Shown piece after piece: positions 34,688 through 46,765 of a stretch of 64,000 bases of DNA (position 1 is the first letter of the stretch; the number at the start of each line of letters is the position of its first letter). The notes under the pieces were generated by a model. The model saw only the letters and a list, made by a program, of their open reading frames with translations, was not told where the DNA came from and searched no databases. Position numbers and translations under genes: made by a program. The stretch is from assembly GCF_902167145.1 (NCBI RefSeq), contig NC_050096.1, forward strand, positions 161,385,825 to 161,449,824, read 5' to 3'. The stretch comes from Zea mays (Eukaryota; Streptophyta; Magnoliopsida; Poales; Poaceae).

Positions 34688-36121
34688 GCGACGAGAAGGG
34701 AAAGAGGGGAGAAAAGAAGAGGTACCACAAGAAGAGAGGCGGTGATGCCCATGTGTGTCGTGAATGGGACTCCGACGAGATCTCTAGCGACTCCTCCTCC
34801 GACGAGGACGCCGCCAACATCGCCGTCTCCAAGGGACTTCTCTTCCCCAACGTCGGCCACAAGTGCCTCATGGCAAAGGACGGCAAAAGGAAGAAGGTAA
34901 AATCAAAATCCTCCACTAAATATGAAACCTCTAGTGATGAGGATAATGCTAGTGATGAGGAGGATAATTTGCGCATCCTTTTTGCCAACCTTAACATGCA
35001 ACAAAAGAAAAAATTGAATGAATTAATTAGTGCTATTCATGAGAAGGATGAACTCTTGGACATCCAAGAGGACTTCCTAATTAAGGAAAATAAGAAGCAT
35101 GTAAGGTTAAAAATGCTTACGCTCTAGAAGTAGAAAAATGTGAAAAACTATCTAGTGAGCTAAGCACTTGCCATGATACTATTGCCAACCTTAGAAATGA
35201 GAATGCTAATTAATTGCTAAGGTTAATTCAAATATCTGTGATGTCTCAATTCCCAATCTTAGAAATGAAAATGTTGATTTGCTTGCTAAGATTGAAGAAT
35301 TGAATATCTCTCTTGCTAGCCTTAGGATTGAAAATGAAAAATTGCTTGCTAAGTCTAAAGAATTAGATGTTTGCAATGTTACTATTTCTAACCTTAGAAA
35401 TGAAAATGATATATTGCATGCTAAGGTTGTAGAATTAAAATCTTGCAAACCCTCTACATCTACCGTTGAGCATACTTCCATTTGTACTAGATGTAGAGAC
35501 ATTAATGTTGATGCTATCCATGATCATCTAGCTTTAATTAAGAAACAAAATGATCACATAGCTCAACTTAATGCTAAGATTAATGAGCATGACTTAGAAA
35601 ATGAAAAGTTTAAATTTGCTAGAAGCATGCTCTATAGTGGGAGACGCCCTGTCATCAAGGATGGCATTGGCTTCCAAAAGGGGGACAATGTCAAACTTAA
35701 TGCCCCTCCTAAAAGATTGTCTAATTTTGTTAAGGGCAAGGCTCCCATGCCTCAGGATAACGAGGGTTACATTTTATACCCTGCCGGTTATCCCGAGAGC
35801 AAAATTAGGAGAATTCACTCTAGGAAGTCTCACTCTGGCCCTAATCATGCTTTTATGTATAATGGTGAGACATCTAGCTCTAGGCAATCAACCCGTGTTA
35901 AATTGCCTAAGAAGAAAACTCCTAATGCATAAAATGATCATAACATTTCATTTAAAACTTTTGATGCACCTTATGTTTTAACTAACAAATCCGGCAAGAT
36001 AGTTGCCAAGTATGTTGGGGGCAAACACAAGGGATCAAAGACTTGTGTTTGGATACCCAAAGTTCTTGTATCTAATGTCAAAGGACCCAAAACCATTTGG
36101 GTACCTAAAATCAAGAACTAA
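34688..36121 (+). pseudogene. Ji-like gag, part after the zinc knuckle
   Basis: Resumes as DEKGKRGEKKRYHKKRGG after the insertion and continues with DAHVCREWDSDEISSDSS. Frameshifts occur near 35120 and 35215. A coiled-coil region with repeated LAKIEELNISLASLRIENEK-like units lies at 35215-35450. The late gag block (YSGRRPVIKDGIGFQKGDN) is followed by a TAA at 35930-35932. The terminal GSKTCVWIPKVLVSNVKGPK block ends in TAA at 36119-36121. It is not functional. Confidence 0.83.
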
Positions 36122-36134
36122 ATTTGTTTTGTAG

Positions 36135-37433
36135 GTTTACGCATCCGGGGGCTCAAGTTGGATCATCGATAGCGGGTGCACAAACCACATGACAGGGGAG
36201 AAGAAGATGTTCTCCTCCTATGAGAAAAACCAAGATCCCCAACGAGCTATTACATTCGGGGATAGAAATCAAGGTTTGGTCAAAGGATTGGGTAAAATTG
36301 CTATATCACCTGACCATTCCATTTCCAATGTTTTTCTTGTAGATTCTTTAGATTACAATTTGCTTTCCGTTTCTCAATTATGCAAAATGGGCTACAACTG
36401 TCTTTTCACAGATGTAAGTGTTACTGTCTTTAGAAGGAGTGATGATTCAATAGCATTTAAGGGAGTGTTAGAGGGTCAGCTATACTTAGTAGATTTTGAT
36501 AGAGCTGAACTCGACACTTGCTTAATTGCTAAGACTAACATGGGCTGGCTCTGGCATCGCCGACTAGCACATGTTGGAATGAAGAATCTTCACAAACTTC
36601 TAAAGGGAGAACACATTTTGGGACTAACAAATGTTCATTTTGAGAAAGACAGGATTTGTAGTGCATGTCAGGCAGGGAAGCAAGTTGGTGTTCATCATCC
36701 ACACAAGAACATCATGACGACTGACAGGCCACTCGAGCTCCTACACATGGACCTATTCGGCCCGATTGCTTACATAAGCATCGGCGGGAGTAAGTACTGT
36801 CTAGTTATTGTGGATGATTATTCTCGCTTCACTTGGGTGTTCTTTTTGCAGGAAAAATCTCATACCCAAGAGACATTAAAGGGATTCTTGAGACGGGCTC
36901 AAAACGAGTTCGACTTAAGGATCAAGAAAATTAGAAGCGACAATGGGACGGAGTTCAAGAACTCTCAAATTGAAGGCTTCCTTGAGGAGGAGGGCATCAA
37001 GCATGAGTTCTCTTCTCCCTACACGCCACAACAAAATGGTGTAGTGGAGAGGAAGAATAGAACTCTATTGGACATGGCAAGGATCATGCTTGATGAGTAC
37101 AAGACTTCGGATCGGTTTTGGGCGGAGGCAGTCAACACCGCCTGCTACGCCATCAACCGATTATATCTACACCGAATCCTCAAGAAGACATCATACGAAC
37201 TCCTAACCGGTAAAAAGCCCAATGTTTCATATTTTAGAGTCTTTGGTAGCAAATGCTTTATTCTTGTCAAAAGAGGTAGAAAATCTAAATTTGCTCCTAA
37301 GACTGTAGAAGGCTTTTTACTAGGATATGATTCAAACACAAGGGCATATAGAGTCTTTAACAAGTCCTCAGGACTAGTTGAAGTTTCTTGTGACGTTGTG
37401 TTTGATGAGACTAACGGCTCTCAAGTAGAGTAA
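36135..37433 (+). pseudogene. Ji-like pol: protease and integrase
   Basis: It opens directly after a TAG (36132-36134) as [21 protein letters not shown] (protease) and continues with [35 protein letters not shown] and [16 protein letters not shown] (integrase D, D, E) and AVNTACYAINRLYLHR. It stops at TAA (37431-37433) in the linker after [11 protein letters not shown]. Roughly 80% similar to the Opie-like pol by eye. Confidence 0.9.
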
Positions 37434-39376
37434 GTTGATCTTGATGAGCTAGGTGATGAAGAGGCTCCGTGCATCATGCTAAGGAACATGTCCATTGGGG
37501 ATGTGAGTCCTAAGGAATCCGAAGAGCCTCCACATGCACAAGATCAACCATCCTCCTCCACGCAAGCATCTCCACCAACTCAAAATGAGGATGAGGCTCA
37601 AAATGATGAAGGAGAAGACCAAGGAGTTGAGCCACCTCAAGAGGAGAGCATTGATCAAGGGGGAGATGCCCATGATCAAAATGAGGAAGATGAACAAGTT
37701 CCAAGACCGCCACACCCAAGAGTCCACCAAGCAATTCAACGAGATCACCCTGTCGACACCATCCTCGGTGACATTCATAAGGGGGTAACCACTAGATCTC
37801 GTGTTGCACATTTTTGTGAGCATTACTCTTTTGTTTCCTCTATTGAGCCAAACAGGATAGAGGAAGCACTACAAGATTCGGATTGGGTGGTGGCGATGCA
37901 AGAGGAGCTCAACAATTTCACTCGGAATGAGGTATGGCATTTAGTTCCACATCCTAATCAAAATGTTGTAGGAACCAAGTGGGTGTTCCGCAACAAGCAA
38001 GACGAGCATGGTGTGGTGACAAGGAACAAAGCTCGACTTGTGGCCAAGGGATATTCACAAGTCAAAGGTTTGGATTTCGGTGAATCCTATGCACCCGTAG
38101 CTAGGCTTGAATCAATTCGCATATTACTTGCCTATGCTACTTACCATGGCTTTAAGCTTTATCAAATGGACGTGAAAAGTGCCTTCCTCAATGGACCAAT
38201 CAAGGAAGAGGTCTATGTTGAGCAACCTCCCGGCTTTGAAGATAGTGAGTACCCTAACCATGTTTACAAACTCTCTAAGGCGCTTTATGGGCTCAAGCAA
38301 GCCCCAAGAGCATGGTATGAATGCCTAAGAGATTTCCTTATCACTAATGGCTTCAAAGTCGGAAAAGCCGATCCTACTTTATTTACTAAAACTCTTGACA
38401 ATGATTTGTTTGTATGCCAAATTTATGTTGATGATATTATATTTGGGTCTACTAACGAATCTACATGTGAAGAATTTAGTAGGATCATGACACAAAAATT
38501 CGAGATGTCTATGATGGGGGAGTTGAAGTACTTCTTAGGATTTCAAGTGAGGCAACTCCAAGAGGGCACCTTCATTAGCCAAACGAAGTATATTCAAGAC
38601 ATTCTAAACAAGTTTGGATGAAGGATGCCAAGCCCATCAAGACACCCATGTGAACCAATGGGCATCTCGACCTCGACACGGGAGGTAAATCCGTCGATCA
38701 AAAGGTATACCGGTCAATGATAGGCTCTTTACTCTATTTATGTGCATCTCGACCGGACATTATGCTTTCCGTATGCATGTGTGCAAGATTCCAAGCCGAC
38801 CCTAAGGAAGCTCACCTTACGGTCATAAAACGAATCTTGAGATATTTAGTTCATACTCCTAAGTTTGGGCTTTGGTATCCTAGGGGATCCACATTTGATT
38901 TAATTGGTTATTCGGATGCCGATTGGGCGGGGTGTAAAATTAATAGAAAGAGCACATCGGGGACTTGCCAGTTCTTGGGAAGATCCTTGGTGTCTTGGGC
39001 TTCAAAGAAGCAAAATTCTGTCGCTCTTTCTACTGCCGAAGCTGAGTATATTGCCGCAGGTCATTGTTGCGCGCAATTACTTTGGATGAGGCAAACCCTT
39101 AGGGACTATGGTTACAAATTAACCAAAGTTCCTCTTCTATGTGATAATGAGAGTGCAATCCGCATGGCGGATAATCCCGTTGAGCATAGCCGCACTAAAC
39201 ACATAGCCATTCGGTATCATTTTCTAAGGGATCACCAACAAAAGGGAGATATCGAGATTGCATATATTAACACTAAGGAACAATTAGCCGATATCTTTAC
39301 CAAGCCACTAGATGAACAAACTTTTAACAAACTTAGGCATGAGCTAAATATTCTTGATTCTAGGAATTTCTTTTGA
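37434..39376 (+). pseudogene. Ji-like pol: reverse transcriptase and RNase H
   Basis: The RT part (37476-38621) includes YVDD and ends where a lost base turns FGMKD into a frameshifted TGA at about 38619. A further TGA lies in the following PMG segment (38651). RNase H resumes at 38717 ([41 protein letters not shown]) and ends at TGA 39374-39376. Domains are complete but broken. Confidence 0.9.
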
Positions 39377-40158
39377 TGTTTTGCACACATAGCTCATAAG
39401 TATACCTTTGATCATGTCTCTTTTATATACTATGACTAATGTGGTTTTAAGTATATTTCAAACCAAGTCATAGGTGTATTGAAAGGGAATTGGAGTCTTC
39501 GGCGAAGACAAAGGCTTCCACTCCACTCCGTCACTCATCCTTCGCCGTCGCTCCGAGCAACTCTCCAACTTTGGTATAATCTTCACTCATGTTTTATTTG
39601 CCAAAGGGGAGAAAGTAGTTTTAACAAGGGCTTATATTTCACTCAAAGTATCCGTTTTTGGTGATTCATGCCAAAGGGGGAGAAAGTATTAGCCCAAAGC
39701 AAAAGGACCGCACCACCACCTTATTTTAAAAAAGAGTTTTTCAAATTGGTATCTTATTCAAAAGGGAGAGAAAGTAATATTTTCAAAATTGATATCTTAA
39801 AACCCTCTTGAACACTAAGAGGAGGATTTTATCAAGGGGGAGTTTTGTTTTAGTCAAAGGAAAAGCATCTCAAACAGGGGAGAAAATTTCAAATCTTGAA
39901 AATGCTTCTCAAAATCTTATTCATTTACCTTTGACTATTTGCAAAAGGACTTTGAAAAGAATTTACAAAAGAATTTGCAAAACAAAACGTGTGGTGCAAG
40001 CATGGTCCAAAATATTGAGAATATAAAGAAACAATCCATGCGTATCTTATGAGAATTTATATTGGCTCAACTCTAAGTAACCTTTGCACTTACAATTATA
40101 CAAACTAGTTCAATATGCACTTATGTACTTGCTTTGGTTTGTGTTGGCATCAATCACC
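39377..40158 (+). other. 3' noncoding region of Ji-like element
   Basis: No gene. At least four AAAGGGG(G)AGA runs (39604, 39673, 39762, 39834) precede the PPT, the multi-PPT pattern known from Sireviruses. Confidence 0.75.
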
Positions 40159-40171
40159 AAAAAGGGGGAGA
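40159..40171 (+). promoter_or_regulatory. Polypurine tract of Ji-like element
   Basis: AAAAAGGGGGAGA, next to the 3' LTR start at 40173. Confidence 0.88.
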
Positions 40172-40172
40172 T

Positions 40173-41384
40173 TGAAAGGGAATTAGGCTTACACCTATTT
40201 CCTAATTGATTTTGGTGGTTGAATTGCCCAACACAAATAATTGGACTAACTAGTTTGCTCTAGTCTATAAGTTCTACAGGTGCCAAAGGTTCACAATAAG
40301 CCAATAAAAAGACCAAGAAAAGGGTTCAAACAAGAGAGCAAAGGATAACCCGAAAGGCACCCTAGTCTGGCGCACCGGACTGTCCGGTACACCAGGGCAC
40401 TCGAAGCCAAACTCGCTACCTTCGGGAATTTCCAAGGGTGCTCCGCTATAATTCACCGGACTGTCCGGTGAGTCACCGGACTGTCCGGTGAGTCACCGGA
40501 CAGTGTCCGGTGCACACCGGACTGTCCGGTGTGCCAGCGGAGCAACGGCTACTTCGCGCACAACGGTCGACTGCAACACATTAAATGCGCGCCTACGCGC
40601 GCAGAGGTCAGAGGACGCACAGTTGGCGCATCAGACAGTCTACAGGACCTGTCCGGTGCACCACCGGACAGCCCAGAGGCCCCACAAGTCAGAGCTCCAA
40701 CGGTCGAACCCCAACGGTCCGACGTGGTTGGCGCACCGGACAGTGTCCGGTGGCGCACCGGACTGTCCGGTGCGCCATGCGACAGCACACTTCCAACGGC
40801 CATTTTTGGTGGTTGGGGCTATAAATACCCCAACCACCCCACATTCAATGGCATCCAAGTTTTCCACTCTTCAACACCTTACAAGAGCTAGCATTCAATA
40901 CAAGACACACCAAAGAGATCAAATCCTCTCCCAACTCCACATAAAGCTTTAGTGATTAGAGAGAGTGATTTGTTGTGTTCATTTGAGCTCTTGCGCTTGG
41001 ATCGCTTCTTTTCTTCCTTCATTCTTGTGATCAAACTCAATTGTAACCAAGGCAAGAGACACCAATTGTGTGGTGGTCCTTGCAGGAACTTCGTGTTCCG
41101 TTTGATTGAGAAGAGAAGCTCACTCGGTCTAAGTGACCGTTTGAGAGAGGGAAAGGGTTGAAAGAGACCCGGTCTTTGTGACCACCTCAACGGGGAGTAG
41201 GTTTGTAAGAACCGAACCTCGGTAAAACAAATCATCGTGTCTCGCTCTTTATTCGCTCACGATTTGTTTTGCGCCCTCTCTCTCGGACTCGTTTCTATTT
41301 CTAACGCTAACCCGGCTTGTAGTTTGTGCTTAAGTTTGTAAATTTCAGATTCGCCCTATTCACCCCCTCTCTAGGCGACTTTCA
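40173..41384 (+). repeat. 3' LTR of Ji-like element (1212 bp)
   Basis: About 18 substitutions from the 5' LTR by eye. Palindrome units are rearranged (tandem tgagtcaccggactgtccgg at about 40465-40500). The TATA-loop hairpin is at 40808-40838. Confidence 0.93.
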
Positions 41385-41389
41385 CTAGT

Positions 41390-43780
41390 ATGAAGGTTCA
41401 TTTTTCTCTCTTCTTTCTCCATCCTTCTCTATCCTTCACCTCTTTCTCTAATGAAGTTTTATAGATGTAAGGGGCTAGAGCCCCCTCCACCCGCTTTAGA
41501 TCTACCTCTGTACTAGGTCTAGTAGATACAGGCAACACACGTTTGGTTGCATGGATGAGGTCCATGGCTAGGCCAAACCAATTCTCAAAGCATCCTAGAG
41601 CCAGGCATGACAAACACGCGTGAGGCCACCTTTGGTTCGGAGCTAGGGATGCGGGCACGAGAACCAATATGTATTTTTGGTTTAAGTCATGTCTCTTAAT
41701 TTATACATCTAATTAATAATTCAATTCTATCATTGTGCTCCTAACATTTTGATCAATAAAACTAGACCGCACTTGTTACACCAATGTTATTAAAACATAT
41801 TTTCATTTTTACTTTTTTATTCTATATGTAGTCAACTAAACACAATCTCTTCCTAGCCTGGTCCAGTAGAGAAAAGTGAACCAATCATGGCAGGGCAGTT
41901 TGATAGAGCCTAGCTAAGATCCTGGGCCAGGCCCACCCTCATGTAAGCAACAAATTACTCCATCTTGCATTAATAGCTCTAGCTTTTCTAGTAAAATAGC
42001 TCCCGACTTGTTTTCCGGAAGAACTCCTTGAGGTGCACTTCATTTGGTTAGAAATGCAGCTCCTATTTTCATAGAGGAGGGGAGAGGACATGAAGGAACC
42101 GGAGAAGACTCTTTTGGAGGCTGCCGCCTTCACTCGGTTTCTAGGGTAGGTCCTCTCTATTTTCACCGAGGAGATAGCGAAAAAGCCCCCTATTTGTTAA
42201 ATTTTTAGGAAGTCCTTAGAGGAGCCTTTGAAAAAGCCTACAAAAAAGGACCTTAGTTTTCAACTTCTCATCGATCGTCGGCTGTTTGACCGCAACCATG
42301 AAAAATACTATTTCTTATATGTTTAATTAAAAGGCTATAAAAATTATTTTAACCTACAAAAGTTTACATAATTCATGTTGTCACGCCGAGATGTGCGATA
42401 TATTCAAGCCAGCGTTGCATGTTTGCTAGAGAAAATTTGTGTGTTTTTGTTTGTGCGCCAAGGTAAGAGATGAACGTAACTAACGCACGCAAGCTTTTGA
42501 TGATTTTGATAAACACCAGGCATTTTCAGGCATACCAGGCATTTTTGTTTGTCTTTGATAAACATGACGGTATGTGATATAACCATACCAGCATTGTGGT
42601 AAACACCATGCATTTTTGTTTGTCTTTTTTATAAATACAAAAAATTATTTTAACGTGCTAATGTGAAGAGACAACTTCGGAAGATCTCTAGAGTTGATTC
42701 CGTGTAAGTGTTTGACTTCTGTGCAGTCTTCAGTATTTTGATAACAACTTCTCTTAGGAGTCTTTAAATGATAAGGGGCTAGATGCGTTGGAAAGCTGAC
42801 TTGATAAGCTTTCTCACCATGTATAGCATGCCTAATAAAACTTCGTAGAATGATACAGTTTAATACGGAAACTTGGTCATGTTGACCTTCTGACCAGTCA
42901 GTACTAAAGTAGGTCGGCCGTCTTGCTGGAAGATCCAATTAAGTCGGCCTTAAAAGCATTGGAAATTGGAAACTAGACTTCAAGAGTTTTTCAAAAGTAC
43001 TGTCTTTATAGATTTTGCGAATCAAAAGATATGATCGTCTTTTCTTTGCGTTGGACTGACTCGAATATAGCTCTTCTCTCTAATTCGCCCTAGATATGTT
43101 CTGTCATTCCTATTGGGTGAACCTAAGCAATATCAACATACATGACTTGGATAGCATAAAATTCTCATTATTAGTGTTTAATTAAAATTCATAAAATAGC
43201 GCATATAGCTTTTGTTATATCTTTTTCGCTCGATTTCAAGTAATACGTCCAGTAGCAATGGTCGGCAATATTGACAATGTTGATATGGTCACATCACATA
43301 GTTTTGCATTTTTTATAAAAAAAAGACTACAGAATTCGAAGTTGCGAGTCCTCGACGAGGGGAGTGCTTCGAGTTCGACCTGCAGGTCGGTCTCTTGCAC
43401 AGTGCTGACCACCAGCTCTCGCTTTACAATGTTTTTGTTTTTTAAGATAAACAACCATATGATAAAATCTATATTTGTTGATATGGACGATTTGAGAATA
43501 TTATTAAAACTTTAAAAAACGTAGTTTACAAACGAAGCTTTCAATTAAATTAAAATCCTGATTACATCACTGTGTTCAGTGAATTATGGTAGGACAAAAC
43601 GATAACATAGATAGTAAATCAATCTCTCTCTTTAAAATAGTTCGATGATGTAATGATAATGAAGAACAAAATATATAAGTAAAAATATTTAGAATAAATA
43701 AAACTATAGAAGATACAAGTAAAATCAACAAACTTTGTACATGCAGTTCTAAATCTATTTGCACTGATATTTTTCAGAGC
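41390..43780. other. Unassigned noncoding DNA
   Basis: No supported gene. Short similar segments recur near 42510-42640 (accaggca/catttttgtttgtctttgataaac). The region continues the pre-insertion DNA left of 23198. Probably old transposon debris. Confidence 0.35.
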
Positions 43781-44412
43781 CATCAGTGCTACTGGCCAGT
43801 AGAAATAATCATTTGTACATGCTGGCATTTTTCGCGTCAAATTCGTGCTACGTGGCGAGTGGGAATCAAACCCCCTAGACCTCACCCTCGCGCGTACCTT
43901 CTCTACCACTCCACCTATCACTTACTCCGTGTCTAAATGACAATTTTGTTGCCCACATGATCATTTGAGTCTATAAATGAATTCAAATAAAAAAGTTGTC
44001 AACTACAAGTTGAATAACTTTTAAAGTTCTACAACTTTAGTTATGCTACTTTTTCCGTCTGAGGTCGTTTGCAAAAATTTGCATTTTAAATTTGACAAAT
44101 TCATATACAATTTCTGAGAACTGAAATGATTTCAAATAAAAATATTGTCAATTATAAAGTTTCATAATTTTTAGAGATTTACACCTTTTATGTCGGTGGT
44201 TTTTTCATATGAAGTTATTTGAAATACTCAAAAATTTAGGATAAAAATGATTTCTAGTGGCAGTTTCTTAAGAAAACCGTCTATAGAAATATGATTTCTA
44301 GAGGCGGTTTTCTTAAGTAACCGCCACTAGAAATAGGACGGGTGCTTGATAACTGAAGTAGTTTGTTAAAATTAGACCCCCACCGCAGGTTTATAGCTAT
44401 TTTCTACTAGTG
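43781..44412. mobile_element. CACTA element fragment
   Basis: The right end reads TTTCTACTAGTG at 44401-44412, a CACTA-type terminus. Subterminal TTTCTAG-GGCGGTT-CTTAAG repeats in both orientations lie at 44250-44345. The interior resembles the middle of 20941-22355 (tcaaataaaaaagttgtcaac), with an inverted tRNA-like block at 43855-43920. The left terminus is not clear. Confidence 0.55.
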
Positions 44413-44991
44413 AATATTTTCTTCATCTTGAGACCATTTTCTTTGAATATTTCTCGCCCAAATCTAGCACACCATTAAATCATTAAGCCAAGAATAGGAC
44501 ATCCCGATTGTCACACCCGAGCTTTAAGGGACAAAGCAGGGTGTATCTCATACATGCGCCAAAGAAGACAACATATATAATAACAGAGTGTATAGAGATA
44601 AATGTCACAATAATCAGAGTTTTTATTACATAGCGAAAGTCTTACAAAATAAAATATAAGCATAGATTGTACTAAAATCCATCCTTGGCGCCATAAATCA
44701 ACTGGGAAACGCCACCTATATCAGATCAAACTCCTCGTTGTGTGGCTCCTCCTGAACCACCTGTTCTTCTCCTATGGGGGGTGTGAGACAGCAAGGGTGA
44801 GCTCACATATGATCATAGCTCAACAAGTTGTGGGGAAACCAGTGGGCATGAACTCACCAAAGGTGGGAGTTCATGTGATGTGTAAGGCTAATCAACAACA
44901 GGGGTTAAAGCTGAGAATTGCTTTTAATCAGTTGGTCAAAATTTTATTAGCAGTTACTAGATGTAAGTAAATACCAAACCTTAAATAAAGT

Positions 44992-46765
44992 TGTCGGCGT
45001 TTCGAGACCGGGGGGTCCCTGGGCCGACGAGTGAGAATGTCGCCGCGTGCCCCAGCCCAGATGGGTCGGCGCGAGGCCGAGCGCGAAGGGGGGAAGAAGG
45101 CGTGAGAGAGGTGGAAATCCCGCGGCCTTCGTGTTTCGTCCCGCGCCCAGGTCGGGTGCGCTTGCAGTAGGGGGTTACAAGCGTTCCACGCGGGAGGGAG
45201 CGAGCGGCCTCACGAGAGCGCCAGTCCCGTCCTCTTCCCCGCGTGGCCAACCTTCTCTAAGAGGGCCCTAGTCCTTCCTTTTATAGGCGTAAGGAGAGGA
45301 TCCAGGTGTACAATGGGGGTGTAGCAGAGTGCTAACGTGTCTAGCGGAGGAGAGCTAGCGCCCTAAGTACATGCCATCGTGGCAGCCGGAGCGGTTTTGG
45401 CACCCGGTTCGTGTGGTGTCGTGGCCGTCGGAGGAGCACTGAAGCCTGGCGGAAGGACAGCTGTCGGGGCTGTCGAGTCCTTGCTGACGTCCTCTTGCTT
45501 CCGTAAGGGGGCTGAGAGCCACCATCGTCATAGAGCGTGCGGGGCGCCATCATTACTTTGTCTGGCGGAGCGAGCCAGATGGGACGCCGGTCTTGTTTCC
45601 CGTAGCCTGAGTCAGCTTGGGGTAGCGTAATGATGGCACCTCCTGTTGACGTGGCCGGTCCGCGCCCTAGGTTGGGCGATGTGGAGGCTCCTCCGAGGTC
45701 GAGGTCGAGTCTGTCTTCCGTGGCCGAGGTCGAGTCCGAGCCCCTGGGTCGGGCGAGGCGGAGACCGTCGGCTGAGGCCAGGGTTGAGTCCGAGCCCTGG
45801 GGTCGGGCAAAGCGGAGTTTGTCGTCTTCAGGGGCTGAGCCCGAGTCCGAGCCCTGGGTCAGGCGGAGCGGAGTTTGCCGTCTTCAGGGGCTGAGCTCGA
45901 GTCCGAGCCCTGGGTCGGGCAGAGCGGTGTTCGCCGTCTTCCGGGGCTTAGCCCGAGTCCGAGCCCTGGGTCGGGCGGAGCGGAGTTCGCCGTCTTCAGG
46001 GGCTGAGCCCGAGTCCGAGCCCTGGGTCGGGCGGAGCGGAGTTCGCCGTCTTCCAGGGCTTAGCCCGAGTCCGAGCCCTGGGTCGGGCGGAGCGGAGTTC
46101 GCCGTCTTCCGGGGCTTAGCCCAAGTCCGAGCCCTGGGTCGGGCGGAGCGGAGTTCGCCGTCTTCAGGGGCTTAGCCCGAGTCCGAGCCCTGGGTCGGGC
46201 GGAGCGGAGTTCGCCGTCTTCCGGGGCTTAGCCCGAGTCCGAGCCCTGGGTCGGGCGGAGCGGAGTTTCCTATGGTGCCTGATGCCGGGCCTGACTGCCT
46301 GTCAGCCTCACTCTGTCGAGTGGCACAACAGTCGGAGCGGCACAGGCGGCGCTGTCCTTCTGTCAGGCCGGTCAGTGGAGCGGCGAAGTGACTGCGGTCA
46401 CTTCGGCTCTGTCGACTGAAGGGCGCGCGTCAGGATAAAGGTGTCAGGCAACCTTTGCATTAAATGCTCCTGCGATTTGGTCGTTTGGCGCGGCGATTTG
46501 GTCAGGGTTGCTTCTTGGCGAAGACAGGGCCTCAGGCGAGCCGGAAGTATGTTCGTCGCTGGAGGGGGCCTCGGGCGAGACGGAGATCCCCCGGGGTCGG
46601 TTGCCCTTGCCCGAGGCTAGGCTCGGGCGTGGTGTGATCGAGTCCCTCGAATGGACCGATCCATGACTTAATCGCACCCATCAGGCCTTTGCAGCTTTGT
46701 GCTGATGGGGGTTACCAGCTGAGAATTAGGAGTCTTGAGGGTACCCCTAATTATGGTCCCCGACA
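44992..46765 (-). mobile_element. Nested solo LTR (1774 bp), Gypsy-type
   Basis: Termini TGTCGGCG (44992) and CCCCGACA (46765), perfect TSD aaagt at 44987-44991 and 46766-46770. In minus sense it starts TGTCGGGGACCATAATTAG, a start I associate with maize Cinful/Xilon/Flip-type Gypsy LTRs (inference). It is GC-rich and contains a 56-bp tandem repeat. Long ORFs here are repeat artefacts. Confidence 0.87.
45733..46266. repeat. 56-bp tandem repeat (about 9-10 units) inside LTR
   Basis: The anchor gccctgggtc recurs at 45793, 45851, 45907, 45963, 46019, 46075, 46131, 46187 and 46243, exactly 56 bp apart after the first. A more diverged unit lies near 45733. Confidence 0.93.

Larger units (their letters stand above)
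23203..41384 (+). mobile_element. Ji-like Sirevirus, degraded and interrupted
   Basis: Plus-strand Copia element with LTRs 23203-24380 and 40173-41384, PBS 24383-24395, PPT 40159-40171 and a perfect TSD ctagt (23198-23202, 41385-41389). The LTRs start TGAAAGGGAATTAGGC and end GGCGACTTTCA, distinct from the Opie-like type. About 1.6% LTR substitutions by eye make it older than the element inside it. gag and pol carry frameshifts and stops. The Opie-like element at 25631-34687 splits gag just after the zinc knuckle. The Ji label is inferred. Confidence 0.92.

Noticed and set aside
45630..46175. 181-codon ORF in GC-rich DNA
   Set aside because: It follows the 56-bp repeat through an LTR. The repetitive protein has no domain, and other frames are equally open.
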